44,306 nt of DNA, from contig JAXFDY010000084.1 in the NCBI GenBank assembly GCA_034172985.1, positions 1 through 44,306 of the forward strand. Direction: 5' to 3'. The notes beneath the pieces were generated by a model. That model did no database searches, was not told where the DNA came from, and saw nothing but the letters and a program-made list of their open reading frames with translations. Below, piece after piece: positions 1-7,812 of this stretch; position 1 is the first letter of the stretch; each line of letters opens with the position of its first letter. The stretch comes from CAG-303 sp034172985. GTDB lineage: Bacteria; Bacillota; Clostridia; Lachnospirales; Lachnospiraceae. Made by a program: the position numbers and the translations under genes.

Positions 1-30
1 TTGGCAGAGGGATTAAGAAAAATAGCATAA
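1..30 (+). CDS. TnpB-like transposon nuclease, last codons only
   Basis: Reading from base 1 gives LAEGLRKIA and then a TAA stop. This resembles the usual end of IS200/IS605 OrfB (TnpB) proteins, which often finish with an N-I-x-x-E-G-L/M-R-x-x-A type tail. The rest of the gene lies outside the window. Nine residues alone would be weak evidence. The call rests mainly on the DNA just downstream, which looks like a TnpB omega-RNA scaffold and element right end. TnpB is an RNA-guided nuclease ancestral to Cas12. Whether this copy is intact cannot be judged here. Confidence 0.5.
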   Translation: MAEGLRKIA

Positions 31-140
31 GAGAATTACTGGGTAGGGCAGGGACTGCCCGAATTAACGCCTGTGGAGATAGTAGGTTGCGAGGTCAATG
101 AAGCAGGAAGCCCATTGGCTTTAGACAATGGGTAGTTCAC
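1..140 (+). mobile_element. Right end of an IS200/IS605-type element
   Basis: The tnpB tail and omega-RNA scaffold define the right end of a TnpB-carrying element, with the boundary placed at about 140 after GGTAGTTCAC. IS200/IS605 elements make no target-site duplication, so no flanking repeat is expected. The left end and any tnpA lie outside the window. The boundary is only 33 bp before the clpS start, so the element sits between clpS and whatever lies upstream. Confidence 0.55.
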
Positions 141-158
141 AAGGTAACTATATCATGG
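31..158 (+). ncRNA. omega-RNA (TnpB guide RNA) scaffold and guide
   Basis: Directly after the putative tnpB stop, the sequence has the organisation of an omega-RNA. There is a short hairpin GGGCAG/CTGCCC (46-51 with 55-60), a central segment containing AACGCCTGTGGAGATAG (66-82) and AAGCAGGAAGCCC (101-113), and a terminal hairpin CCCATTG/CAATGGG (111-117 with 126-132). It ends in GGTAGTTCAC at 140. From memory these segments match scaffolds found 3' of Bacillota tnpB genes. By analogy the bases from 141 onward would be the guide, about 16-20 nt copied from flanking DNA. The true 5' end probably lies inside tnpB, left of this window. Confidence 0.6.
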
Positions 159-173
159 AGGTGGATGAAATTT

Positions 174-470
174 ATGCCAAAGGAATCAATCAAAGAACGG
201 CCGGAAGCAAAAATAAAGCTGCCAAAACGTTATAAAGTATTAATGTATAATGATGATTATACAACGATGGAATTTGTAACATTAGTGTTAATGAAAATAT
301 TTGATAAAGACCAGGAAGAAGCAAAACGATTGATGCTGGCGATTCATCAGAGTACTTATGCAGTCGTGGGTGTGTATACAAGAGATATAGCGAGAACCAA
401 GGTGAACAGTGCTACAGATTGGGCAAGAAAATGTGGTTTCCCGTTGAAGATAGAGGCAGTTGAGGAGTAG
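174..470 (+). CDS. clpS: ATP-dependent Clp protease adaptor ClpS
   Basis: ClpS is a small adaptor that binds the N-domain of the ClpA unfoldase and delivers N-degron substrates to ClpAP. The 98-residue product has the family core: KVLMYNDDYTTMEFV (residues 21-35, with the N26-D27-D28 pocket), an A-x-x-L-M-x-x-I-H segment with H58, and VVGVYTRDIA near residues 64-73. I chose ATG 174 because GGAGGTGG (157-164) sits 9 bases before it. An in-frame ATG at 165 would directly abut that ribosome binding site. clpA follows after 21 bp, so the two are probably co-transcribed. The upstream DNA is a transposon end with no obvious promoter. Confidence 0.93.
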   Translation: MPKESIKERPEAKIKLPKRYKVLMYNDDYTTMEFVTLVLMKIFDKDQEEAKRLMLAIHQSTYAVVGVYTRDIARTKVNSATDWARKCGFPLKIEAVEE

Positions 471-491
471 ATTAAAGGAGTATATAACAGG

Positions 492-2762
492 ATGGATTTT
501 GGTAATTATTCAGATGATGTGGAAAAACTGCTGGAGGATAGCTTTTCGCTGGCAGAAGAATGTAAGAGCCGGTATTTCATGCCGGAGCATGTTTTATACG
601 GATTGACATTGAATGAAGATTTTTCTGATTGTTTTGAAATGCATGGAGGAAACTGCAGACAGCTTCAAAAAGAGCTGATTGCTTTTGTGAAAGAAAATGC
701 CGGATATGCAGCGGATGAAAATGGCATGGAATTTAGTGAAGATTTTAAACTCGTATTTCAAAGAGCGGAAAGTAAAGCAATTGCAAGTGGAAGAGAACAG
801 GTGAATCTGACACATATTTTTTCTGCAATCTTATCTCTGGAAGAAAGTTATGCCGTTTATTTTATTGTAAAGCAAAATATTGATCTATTAGAATTAATCG
901 GCGATTTGTCAAGGGAAAGTCTGATTCGTGAGCGTGAGAATGAATATGCTTATGAAGATGCGGGGGAAGAAATTTCTTTTACGGAAGAGGATGGATGGGT
1001 AGTTGATAAGAGCCAGTCAAAAGGGAAAAAGGAACGATGGAAAGAATATGTAGAATGTATCAATGATACATGCAGAGAGAAAGCACCTTTAATTGGAAGA
1101 GAAAAGGAACTGGAACGAACCATTCAGATTCTTTGCCGTATGGAGAAAAATAATGTGCTTCATGTAGGAGAACCCGGGGTTGGGAAAACAGCCATAGTCT
1201 ATGGACTGGCTCAAATGATCGAACAGGGATGTGTTCCGGAGGAATTAAAAAATACAAAGATTTTCTCTATGGATATGGGAACCATGGTGGCAGGTACGCA
1301 ATATCGGGGTGAGTTTGAACAGCGTTTTAAATATGTGATGAATGGATTGGAGAATCTGGAAAAGCCTATTCTTTATATGGATGAAATTCATAATATTGTT
1401 GGAGCCGGGGCAACTGGCGAAGGAAGCCTGGACATGTCGAATATGTTAAAACCATATTTAGCAGAAGGGAATATAAGATTTATCGGGGCTACTACCTATG
1501 AAGAATATCGAAAACATATTATGAAGAGTAAAAGTTTACTGCGCAGGTTTCAGAAAGTGGATATTGGGGAACCATCTGAAGAGGAGACAGTGGAAATTCT
1601 TCAGGGTTTGAAAAAACGTTATGAAAAATTTCATGGTGTCAAATATGGAAAAGGCGTGATGGAATATGCGGTGGAACTGAGCCGGAAGTTTGTGAACGAA
1701 CGGTTTCTGCCGGACAAGGCCATAGATTTGATTGATGAGGCGGGAGCATATCGAAAACTACATCCATTAGCACAAAAGACGCAGTCGGTCAATAAGGAAC
1801 TGATTGATGATATGCTGTCTCTGACGTGCAATGTACCAAAACAGCGGATAGAGAAAAATGATATTGAGCAGCTGGCAAAGTTGGAAGAGAATCTCAAAAA
1901 AGAAGTTTTTGGACAGGATGAAGCAGTGGCTCTTGTGAGCAATGCCATAAAATTTTCAAAAGCCGGCCTGAATGATGAAAATAAACCCATGGCGTCTTTT
2001 CTTTTTGTGGGTGCAACTGGTGTGGGAAAGACAGAAACGGCAAAAGCACTGGCGAAAGAACTTGGCATATCTTTTCTTCGGTTTGACATGAGTGAATATT
2101 CGGAAAAACATGCAGTGGCCAAGCTGATTGGAGCACCGGCAGGGTATGTCGGTTATGAAGACGGGGGATTGCTCACGGAGGAGGTACGAAAACATCCATA
2201 TGCAGTTTTATTGCTGGATGAGATTGAAAAAGCACATCCGGATATTTATAATATACTCCTACAGGTAATGGATTATGCTACATTAAAAGATAATCAGGGT
2301 AGAAAGGCGGATTTCCGAAATATTATCATTATCATGACAAGTAATGCGGGAGCAGCCGGTGTGGGAAAAAACATGATCGGGTTTGGCAGTGGCAAGGTGG
2401 ATGATACAGCTATTTCGGAGGCGGTGAATCAGACATTTCAGCCGGAGTTCAGAAATCGTCTGAGTAAAATCGTTCTGTTTCATAGCATGGATGATAAAAT
2501 GGCAAGAAAAATCACCGAAAAGAAACTGGAACAACTAAAAAAACAGATGAGGGAAAAAAATGTCACATTGAGTTTTTCAGAAGCAGCAATAGAATTCATA
2601 AAAGCAAAAGGAATTACGAATCAGTACGGAGCCAGGGAGATAGACCGGGTGATTGCCAGTGAGGTGAAACCGCTTCTGGTAGAAGAACTTTTGTTTGGAC
2701 GAATGAAAAAAGGCGGAAACTGCAGAGTTGAAATAGATGATAAAAAGCTTAAAATAATTTAG
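492..2762 (+). CDS. clpA: ClpA-type AAA+ unfoldase, ATP-binding subunit of ClpAP
   Basis: This is a hexameric unfoldase that feeds proteins to the ClpP peptidase. The 756-residue protein has an N-terminal Clp repeat domain (about 1-145), AAA+ module 1 with Walker A GEPGVGKT (226-233) and Walker B MDE (D297-E298), and AAA+ module 2 with Walker A GATGVGKT (507-514). The ClpP-docking loop motif I-G-F is at 629-631. The long ClpB/ClpC-type middle coiled coil is absent. Together with the adjacent clpS this supports ClpA rather than ClpC or ClpE. AAAGGAG (475-481) lies 10 bases before ATG 492. No ClpP gene is nearby, so the peptidase must be encoded elsewhere. Confidence 0.93.
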   Translation: MDFGNYSDDVEKLLEDSFSLAEECKSRYFMPEHVLYGLTLNEDFSDCFEMHGGNCRQLQKELIAFVKENAGYAADENGMEFSEDFKLVFQRAESKAIASGREQVNLTHIFSAILSLEESYAVYFIVKQNIDLLELIGDLSRESLIRERENEYAYEDAGEEISFTEEDGWVVDKSQSKGKKERWKEYVECINDTCREKAPLIGREKELERTIQILCRMEKNNVLHVGEPGVGKTAIVYGLAQMIEQGCVPEELKNTKIFSMDMGTMVAGTQYRGEFEQRFKYVMNGLENLEKPILYMDEIHNIVGAGATGEGSLDMSNMLKPYLAEGNIRFIGATTYEEYRKHIMKSKSLLRRFQKVDIGEPSEEETVEILQGLKKRYEKFHGVKYGKGVMEYAVELSRKFVNERFLPDKAIDLIDEAGAYRKLHPLAQKTQSVNKELIDDMLSLTCNVPKQRIEKNDIEQLAKLEENLKKEVFGQDEAVALVSNAIKFSKAGLNDENKPMASFLFVGATGVGKTETAKALAKELGISFLRFDMSEYSEKHAVAKLIGAPAGYVGYEDGGLLTEEVRKHPYAVLLLDEIEKAHPDIYNILLQVMDYATLKDNQGRKADFRNIIIIMTSNAGAAGVGKNMIGFGSGKVDDTAISEAVNQTFQPEFRNRLSKIVLFHSMDDKMARKITEKKLEQLKKQMREKNVTLSFSEAAIEFIKAKGITNQYGAREIDRVIASEVKPLLVEELLFGRMKKGGNCRVEIDDKKLKII

Positions 2763-2780
2763 CAGGGGAGTGTGCAAAAT

Positions 2781-3926
2781 ATGGATAAAGGACAGAAAGA
2801 ATTTTTAAAAGGACTACTGGGAATTGTTTTGCTCGTATGTTTGATCTGGAAATTTCAATCAGTAATGTCATTTGTGGGGACATGCTTTTCAGTTGTTTCA
2901 CCATTGATTTATGGATGTGTGATTGCATTTATTCTCAATCTGATTGTCAAAAAACTGGAAAAGTATATGAACGGAAAAATGTGGAAAAACCAATCAGTAA
3001 AGAGAGCTTGTTCGATTACCTTATCAATTATTATTTTACTGGGAGTTATTTCGGCCGTGCTGGCAGGGCTGATTCCTGAAATTATTAACAGCGCAAAAGT
3101 ACTGGAAGAGAAACTTCCGCCATTAGTCAACCAGATGATTTTGTATATTGAGAATACATTTCATATATCCGGTGGTCTGATGAATGAGTTACAGGAATTC
3201 TTATTCAACAAAGATTTGCTAAATGATCTGATGAAAAATGATACTTTTCTGGCCGTGGTGAAGACTGGTGGAGATATGATTGGTGGAATTGTAATCGTGC
3301 TTACCAGATTTACCATAGGATTCTTTTTTGCATTTTATATTTTGATGCAGAAAGAAACTTTATCTGATAAAATGAAGAGAGTAATAAATGGATATCTACC
3401 TGCGAAAGCTGCCGCGTCTACTATGAATTTTCTACAGCGGGCAAATGCAGTATATTCCGGATTTATCACAGGTCAGTGTGTTGATGCTATTATATTGGGC
3501 TTTATGGTAACATTGGTTATGGTTGTATTTCAGATTCCTTATCCGGTATTGGTAGGAGTGATTGTAGCGATTACTGCCTTGGTACCGGTGATAGGTGCAT
3601 TTATCGGATGCGGGATAGGTATGTTTCTGATTGCTATTGAATCGCCAATACAGTCTATTATATTTTTGATTATCTTTCTGGTTCTACAACAGATTGATAA
3701 TAAAATCGTGTATCCTCATGTGGTAGGAAATGCAGTGGGACTTCCGTCTATCTGGATTTTTGCGGCGATTGTTGTAGGCGGGAATATTTCAGGTGTCAGT
3801 GGTATGTTCCTTGGTATACCTATGGCAGCTTTAGTATATACTTTTCTGGGGGAGGATTTGAGAAGAAGGGAAAGAAGGAAATTAGAGAAAGAAAAGGAAA
3901 AAGAAAAACAGGAGGAGAAGTCATAA
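2781..3926 (+). CDS. AI-2E family membrane transporter, first of tandem pair
   Basis: This polytopic membrane protein of 381 residues belongs to the AI-2E (formerly PerM/YdbO) family. Members are proposed exporters, and some act as sodium/proton antiporters. Hydrophobic helices cluster at the N-terminus and in the C-terminal half, with the family-typical segments ALVPVIGAFIG and QQIDNKIVYPHVVG followed by SIWIFAAIVVGG. The C-terminus is a charged Lys/Glu tail. ATG 2781 is preferred over an in-frame GTG at 2772 because AGGGGAG (2764-2770) is 10 bases upstream of the ATG. The gene follows clpA by 18 bp and precedes a paralogue by 1 bp. Substrate is unknown. Confidence 0.85.
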   Translation: MDKGQKEFLKGLLGIVLLVCLIWKFQSVMSFVGTCFSVVSPLIYGCVIAFILNLIVKKLEKYMNGKMWKNQSVKRACSITLSIIILLGVISAVLAGLIPEIINSAKVLEEKLPPLVNQMILYIENTFHISGGLMNELQEFLFNKDLLNDLMKNDTFLAVVKTGGDMIGGIVIVLTRFTIGFFFAFYILMQKETLSDKMKRVINGYLPAKAAASTMNFLQRANAVYSGFITGQCVDAIILGFMVTLVMVVFQIPYPVLVGVIVAITALVPVIGAFIGCGIGMFLIAIESPIQSIIFLIIFLVLQQIDNKIVYPHVVGNAVGLPSIWIFAAIVVGGNISGVSGMFLGIPMAALVYTFLGEDLRRRERRKLEKEKEKEKQEEKS

Positions 3927-3927
3927 G

Positions 3928-5100
3928 GTGAAGAAAGATTTAAAAAAATATGCAGAAATAGCGGCAATATTTGCGACAGCACTTTTTGTTGTATATATTT
4001 TAATTCATAATATAAATTTATTTGCCTCCATTATGGATACGGCCATTGGATCATTAAAACCTTTTTTGATTGGCTGTGCCATGGCATATGTGGTAGGGAT
4101 TTTGATGACGAAATATGAATCGATTTATTTTCCTAAGAGCAGGAAGAAGATTGTGGAAAAAACCAGAAGACCGGTTTGCCTTATTTTGGCTCTGGGATCG
4201 ATTGTTCTGGCATTTGTACTTATTGTTAAGATTATTCTTCCCCAGTTAATTCTCTGCATGAGCCTGATTGTGGAGGAAGTTCCGAAAGTAGCGGAAAAAA
4301 TATATGCATGGTTAATGAAACAGGAAGAAATAAAAACGGTTCTTAATAACACACTGAAAAAAACAGAGATTAATTGGAGAGAGATTATTGCAAGTATCGC
4401 CAATATTCTTGTGACTGGTGCAGGCGGTGTGATGAATGCTATGGTCACCATGATATCAATGACCTTTTCCATGGTGGTACAGCTTGTGGTAGCTGTGATT
4501 TTTGCCATTTATCTGCTGTTGGGCAAAGAAAAACTTATCAGACAGGTGAAAAAAGCAGCACGGGTTTATGTAAAAGAAGATGTTAGGAGAAAAACAGCTT
4601 ATGTATTGCGTGTTGCGAATGATACTTTTAAGAGTTTTGTCGTTGGACAGTGTACAGAAGCTGTGATTATCGGTTGTTTATGTGCATTGGGTATGAAACT
4701 TTTTGGTTTTCCATATGCAGGTATGACGGGAACCGTCGTAGGTCTGACAGCCTTATTGCCTATTGTAGGTGCATATATTGGGGCTGCTGTAGGTGCATTT
4801 ATGATTTGTACGGTGTCACCTATGGATGCAGTATTATTCCTGATTTTCCTTATTATATTGCAACAGCTGGAAGGAAATATTATTTATCCGAGGGTGGTGG
4901 GAACGTCCATCGGCCTTCCTGGAATCTGGGTATTATTCAGTGTTACTGTCTGTGGGGGAATCTGGGGAATTACCGGTATGTTACTTGGAGTACCGGTGAT
5001 GGCTACTATTTATAAATTATTGAGAGCTGACGTACAAAGGAAAACTGTACAGGAATCTATAGAAGAAGTGGATGAAGAGCCGCAAGAGAAACATAGTTAA
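3928..5100 (+). CDS. AI-2E family membrane transporter, second of tandem pair
   Basis: This 390-residue polytopic membrane protein is paralogous to its upstream neighbour. Shared segments include the LLPIVGAYIGAAVG block, QQLEGNIIYPRVVGTSIG, and IWVLFSVTVCGG followed by GMLLGVPV. It begins with a GTG at 3928, with GGAGGAG (3911-3917) 10 bases upstream. The start lies 1 bp after the stop of the first copy, so translation is probably coupled. The sequences have diverged throughout, which suggests an old tandem duplication. The encoded pair may form hetero-oligomers, but nothing in the sequence proves this. The gene ends at a strong shared terminator. Confidence 0.85.
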   Translation: MKKDLKKYAEIAAIFATALFVVYILIHNINLFASIMDTAIGSLKPFLIGCAMAYVVGILMTKYESIYFPKSRKKIVEKTRRPVCLILALGSIVLAFVLIVKIILPQLILCMSLIVEEVPKVAEKIYAWLMKQEEIKTVLNNTLKKTEINWREIIASIANILVTGAGGVMNAMVTMISMTFSMVVQLVVAVIFAIYLLLGKEKLIRQVKKAARVYVKEDVRRKTAYVLRVANDTFKSFVVGQCTEAVIIGCLCALGMKLFGFPYAGMTGTVVGLTALLPIVGAYIGAAVGAFMICTVSPMDAVLFLIFLIILQQLEGNIIYPRVVGTSIGLPGIWVLFSVTVCGGIWGITGMLLGVPVMATIYKLLRADVQRKTVQESIEEVDEEPQEKHS

Positions 5101-5102
5101 AA

Positions 5103-5148
5103 AAGATGCCGCATATCTGATCATATGCGGCATCTTCTTGTTTTTATT
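5103..5148. terminator. Bidirectional terminator between AI-2E gene and argG
   Basis: A perfect 14-bp stem AAGATGCCGCATAT (5103-5116) pairs with 5123-5136 around a CTGATC loop. On the plus strand it is followed by CTTGTTTTTATTTAT. On the minus strand it is followed by a short T-run. It sits between convergent genes and probably serves both. Confidence 0.9.
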
Positions 5149-6367
5149 TATCTTTTTTTGCTTCTGCAATCTTCATAGCACGAACTTTTAATGAAAGTCC
5201 AAATAAGTTTATGAAGCCTTCTGCATCATGGTGATCATATAAGTCACCTGTTGTAAAGCTTGCGATGGATTCGTTGTAGAGAGAATATGGGGAAGTTGTG
5301 CCGGCTTTAATAATATTGCCTTTGTACAACTGCATCTTAACATCACCAGTGACATATTCCTGAGTAGACTCAACGAATGCCTGAAGTGCTTCACGAAGTG
5401 GTGTGAACCATTTTCCTTCGTATACAACATCAGCAAATTTAGCATCAATGATTTTCTTGAATGCCATCGTATCTCTGTCGTGAATCAATTCTTCCAGCTG
5501 CTTATGAGCTTCCATCAGGATTGTTCCGCCAGGAGTTTCATAAACACCACGGGATTTCATACCAACTACACGGTTTTCCACAATATCTACGATACCGATA
5601 CCATGTTTGCCGCCTAATTCATTTAATTTTGTAATGATTGCGGAAGCTTTCATCTTCTCACCGTTTAATGCAACTGGTTTACCCTTTTCGAAAGACAAGG
5701 TGATATATTCTCCTTCTTCCGGAGCATTTTGCGGTGTAGTGCCAAGTACTAAAAGATGATCATAGTTTGGCTCATTTGCAGGATCTTCCAGTTCAAGACC
5801 TTCATGACTGATATGCCATAAGTTACGATCACGGCTGTAGCTGGAATCAACAGAAAATGGAAGGTCGATGCCATGTTGTTTACAGTATTCGATTTCATCT
5901 TCTCTGGACTGCATTTTCCATGTTTCATTACATCTCCAAGGAGCAATAATCTTCAGATCAGGAGCTAATGCCTTGATTGCAAGCTCGAAACGAACCTGAT
6001 CATTACCTTTTCCGGTAGCACCGTGGCAGATAGCTGTAGCCCCTTCTTTTCTTGCGATTTCTACAAGGCGTTTTGCAATAACAGGACGAGCCATAGAAGT
6101 ACCTAAAAGATATTTGTTTTCATAAACTGCATCTGCCTGTACACATGGGATAACATACTCGTCTACAAACTCATCTGTAAGATCTTCAATATATAATTTC
6201 TCTGCACCGGAAAGCTTTGCTCTTTCATCCAGACCATCGATTTCATTTCCCTGTCCTACATTTGCACATACGCAAACAACATCATAATCATAATTTTCTT
6301 TTAACCAAGGGATGATGGCTGTTGTATCAAGTCCGCCAGAGTAAGCTAAGATAACTTTTTCTTTCAT
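5144..6367 (-). CDS. argG: Argininosuccinate synthase
   Basis: ArgG condenses citrulline and aspartate with ATP to form argininosuccinate. The 407-residue protein begins MKEKVILAYSGGLDTTAIIPW, the PP-loop ATP pyrophosphatase motif (SGGLDTT). It also has the typical CHGATGKGNDQVRFE and SVDSSYSRDRNLWHIS segments, and its length is normal. I placed the start at the ATG complementary to 6365-6367, where GGAGG lies just upstream. A longer in-frame reading to 6454 has no homologous N-terminus and would cover the promoter. The gene is divergent from argCJBD across a shared control region. argF and argH are not in the window. Confidence 0.96.
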   Translation of the reverse strand: MKEKVILAYSGGLDTTAIIPWLKENYDYDVVCVCANVGQGNEIDGLDERAKLSGAEKLYIEDLTDEFVDEYVIPCVQADAVYENKYLLGTSMARPVIAKRLVEIARKEGATAICHGATGKGNDQVRFELAIKALAPDLKIIAPWRCNETWKMQSREDEIEYCKQHGIDLPFSVDSSYSRDRNLWHISHEGLELEDPANEPNYDHLLVLGTTPQNAPEEGEYITLSFEKGKPVALNGEKMKASAIITKLNELGGKHGIGIVDIVENRVVGMKSRGVYETPGGTILMEAHKQLEELIHDRDTMAFKKIIDAKFADVVYEGKWFTPLREALQAFVESTQEYVTGDVKMQLYKGNIIKAGTTSPYSLYNESIASFTTGDLYDHHDAEGFINLFGLSLKVRAMKIAEAKKDK

Positions 6368-6425
6368 TTGTGATATCCTCCAATTTTTTATGTAATGACA
6401 ATTAGAAATTGCCTTGCTAGTGGGA

Positions 6426-6454
6426 AGTATACAACATATAAAAGGAAAATGCAA
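6426..6454 (-). promoter_or_regulatory. Predicted argG promoter
   Basis: On the minus strand, TTGCAT (6454-6449) and TATACT (6431-6426) are separated by exactly 17 bases. This predicts a transcript start near 6419 and a leader of about 50 nt before argG. Confidence 0.65.
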
Positions 6455-6481
6455 GAAGTTTTCTGAGCCTTAAAATTGATT

Positions 6482-6518
6482 CATGATAAAATACAATTAT
6501 TATGAATAAAAATGCATT
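6482..6518. promoter_or_regulatory. Tandem ArgR/AhrC-type ARG boxes
   Basis: TATGAATAAAAATGCATT (6501-6518) matches the published Bacillus ARG-box consensus CATGAATAAAAATKCAAK at nearly every position. A weaker copy starting CATGATAAAATACAA lies at 6482-6498. Paired 18-bp boxes a few bases apart are the usual ArgR hexamer operator. The pair lies between the two divergent arg promoters. No argR gene is in the window. Confidence 0.65.
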
Positions 6519-6574
6519 AAAATGTATCAAAATAAACAAAAACAAATTAAAAAGCTAAAAAATGCAAAAATATG

Positions 6575-6603
6575 TTGCATAATATGCAATGCAGTTGTAT
6601 AAT
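6575..6603 (+). promoter_or_regulatory. Predicted argCJBD promoter with overlapping palindromes
   Basis: TTGCAT (6575-6580), 17 bases, then TATAAT (6598-6603) forms a strong sigma-A promoter with a start near 6610. Palindromic DNA overlaps it: ATGCA...TGCAT (6562-6580) and TGCAT-AAT-ATGCA (6576-6588). These resemble ARG-box arms and would place a repressor over the -35 element. Confidence 0.65.
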
Positions 6604-6737
6604 TATAAACAATTTCATTTTGATGCAATACCTCATTGGAAAAGTTTGAAAGAAGGTATTTACAATGTAGTAGAAATGGGATAAACTAGTAGTTTGTAGA
6701 TTGGTATATAATATATGTACGGAATTGGAGGAAAAAA

Positions 6738-7778
6738 ATGATAAAAGCCGGTATTATTGGTTCTACAGGGTATGCAGGAGCAGAGCTTGTAAGGCTTCTT
6801 ATGCAGCATAAAGATGTAGAGATAAAGTGGTATGGTTCCAGAAGTTATATAGATAGGAAGTATTATGAAGTGTTCCAGAATATGTTTCAGATTGTAGAAG
6901 ACAAGTGCCTGGATGACAATATGGATGAACTGAGCAACGCAGTGGATGTTATTTTTACAGCAACTCCTCAGGGATTATGTGCATCATTAGTAAATGAAGC
7001 AGTATTGAATAAAGTAAAGATTATTGATTTAAGTGCGGATTTCAGAATCAAAGATGTGGAAACTTATGAAAAGTGGTATGGAATTGAACATAAGAGCCCT
7101 GAATTTATCAAGGAAGCAGTTTATGGTCTTTGTGAGATTAACAGAGAAAAAATCAAGGGTGCAAGGCTGATTGCAAATCCCGGCTGTTATCCAACCTGCT
7201 CAACCTTGTCTATTTATCCAATGGCAAAAGAGGGGCTCATTGATATGAATACAATTATTATTGATGCAAAGTCAGGTACATCCGGTGCCGGGCGAGGCGC
7301 AAAGGTGGGCAATCTGTATTGTGAAGTAAATGAGAATATAAAAGCATATGGTGTGGCAACACATAGGCATACACCAGAGATAGAGGAGCAGCTTTCTTAT
7401 GCATCAGGGGAAGATGTAAAGATTAATTTTACCCCTCATCTGGTTCCGATGAACAGAGGAATTCTTGTAACAGCATATGCCTCACTTAAGAAGCATGTAA
7501 CGTATGATGAAGTGAAAGCCACGTATGACAAGTATTATAAGGAAGAAAAATTTGTCCGGGTTTTGGATGAAAATGTTTGTCCTGAGACAAGATGGGTCGA
7601 GGGAAGCAATTATGTAGATGTGAATTTTAAGATTGATGAGCGGACAAACCGTATTATTATGATGGGTGCTATGGATAATCTGGTAAAGGGGGCAGCCGGT
7701 CAGGCAGTACAGAATATGAATCTGCTCTTTGGATTAGAGGAAACAGAAGGATTACTTCAGGTGCCAATGTTCCCTTAA
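6738..7778 (+). CDS. argC: N-acetyl-gamma-glutamyl-phosphate reductase
   Basis: ArgC catalyses NADPH-dependent reduction of N-acetylglutamyl phosphate, the third step of arginine synthesis. The 346-residue protein has an N-terminal nucleotide-binding motif GSTGYAGAELVRLL (8-21) and the catalytic cysteine in NPGCYPT (C150). The C-terminal dimerisation domain includes GTSGAGRGAK and the late VKGAAGQAVQNMNL segment. Length is normal. GGAGG (6727-6731) precedes ATG 6738. It is the first gene of argCJBD, with small gaps (16-34 bp) between genes. Confidence 0.96.
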   Translation: MIKAGIIGSTGYAGAELVRLLMQHKDVEIKWYGSRSYIDRKYYEVFQNMFQIVEDKCLDDNMDELSNAVDVIFTATPQGLCASLVNEAVLNKVKIIDLSADFRIKDVETYEKWYGIEHKSPEFIKEAVYGLCEINREKIKGARLIANPGCYPTCSTLSIYPMAKEGLIDMNTIIIDAKSGTSGAGRGAKVGNLYCEVNENIKAYGVATHRHTPEIEEQLSYASGEDVKINFTPHLVPMNRGILVTAYASLKKHVTYDEVKATYDKYYKEEKFVRVLDENVCPETRWVEGSNYVDVNFKIDERTNRIIMMGAMDNLVKGAAGQAVQNMNLLFGLEETEGLLQVPMFP

Positions 7779-7812
7779 TAGATACATAGATGATATGGAA
7801 AGGAAGAAATAT

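Larger units (their letters stand above)
6368..6737. other. argG-argC divergent control region (370 bp, no gene)
   Basis: This AT-rich intergenic region contains the argG promoter, tandem ARG boxes and the argC promoter, each listed separately. The remaining 6610-6737 would be an argC leader of about 128 nt. In that leader AATACCT (6627-6633) can pair with AGGTATT (6654-6660), but no U-rich terminator follows. A second possible extended -10, TGGTATATA, lies at 6702-6710. No T-box, other riboswitch or leader peptide was recognised. Confidence 0.6.

Noticed and set aside
1631..2122. Open reading frame of 163 codons on the minus strand inside clpA
   Set aside because: It lies wholly opposite a well-conserved gene, has no ribosome site and its product resembles no family. 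It is a coding shadow.
6368..6454. N-terminal extension of ArgG
   Set aside because: It is in frame but would cover the predicted promoter. GGAGG and the conserved MKEKVILAYSGG start mark 6367 as the start.
6610..6737. T-box or other riboswitch in the argC leader
   Set aside because: No T-box sequence, terminator or known aptamer core was recognised. Only one weak long-loop stem is visible.
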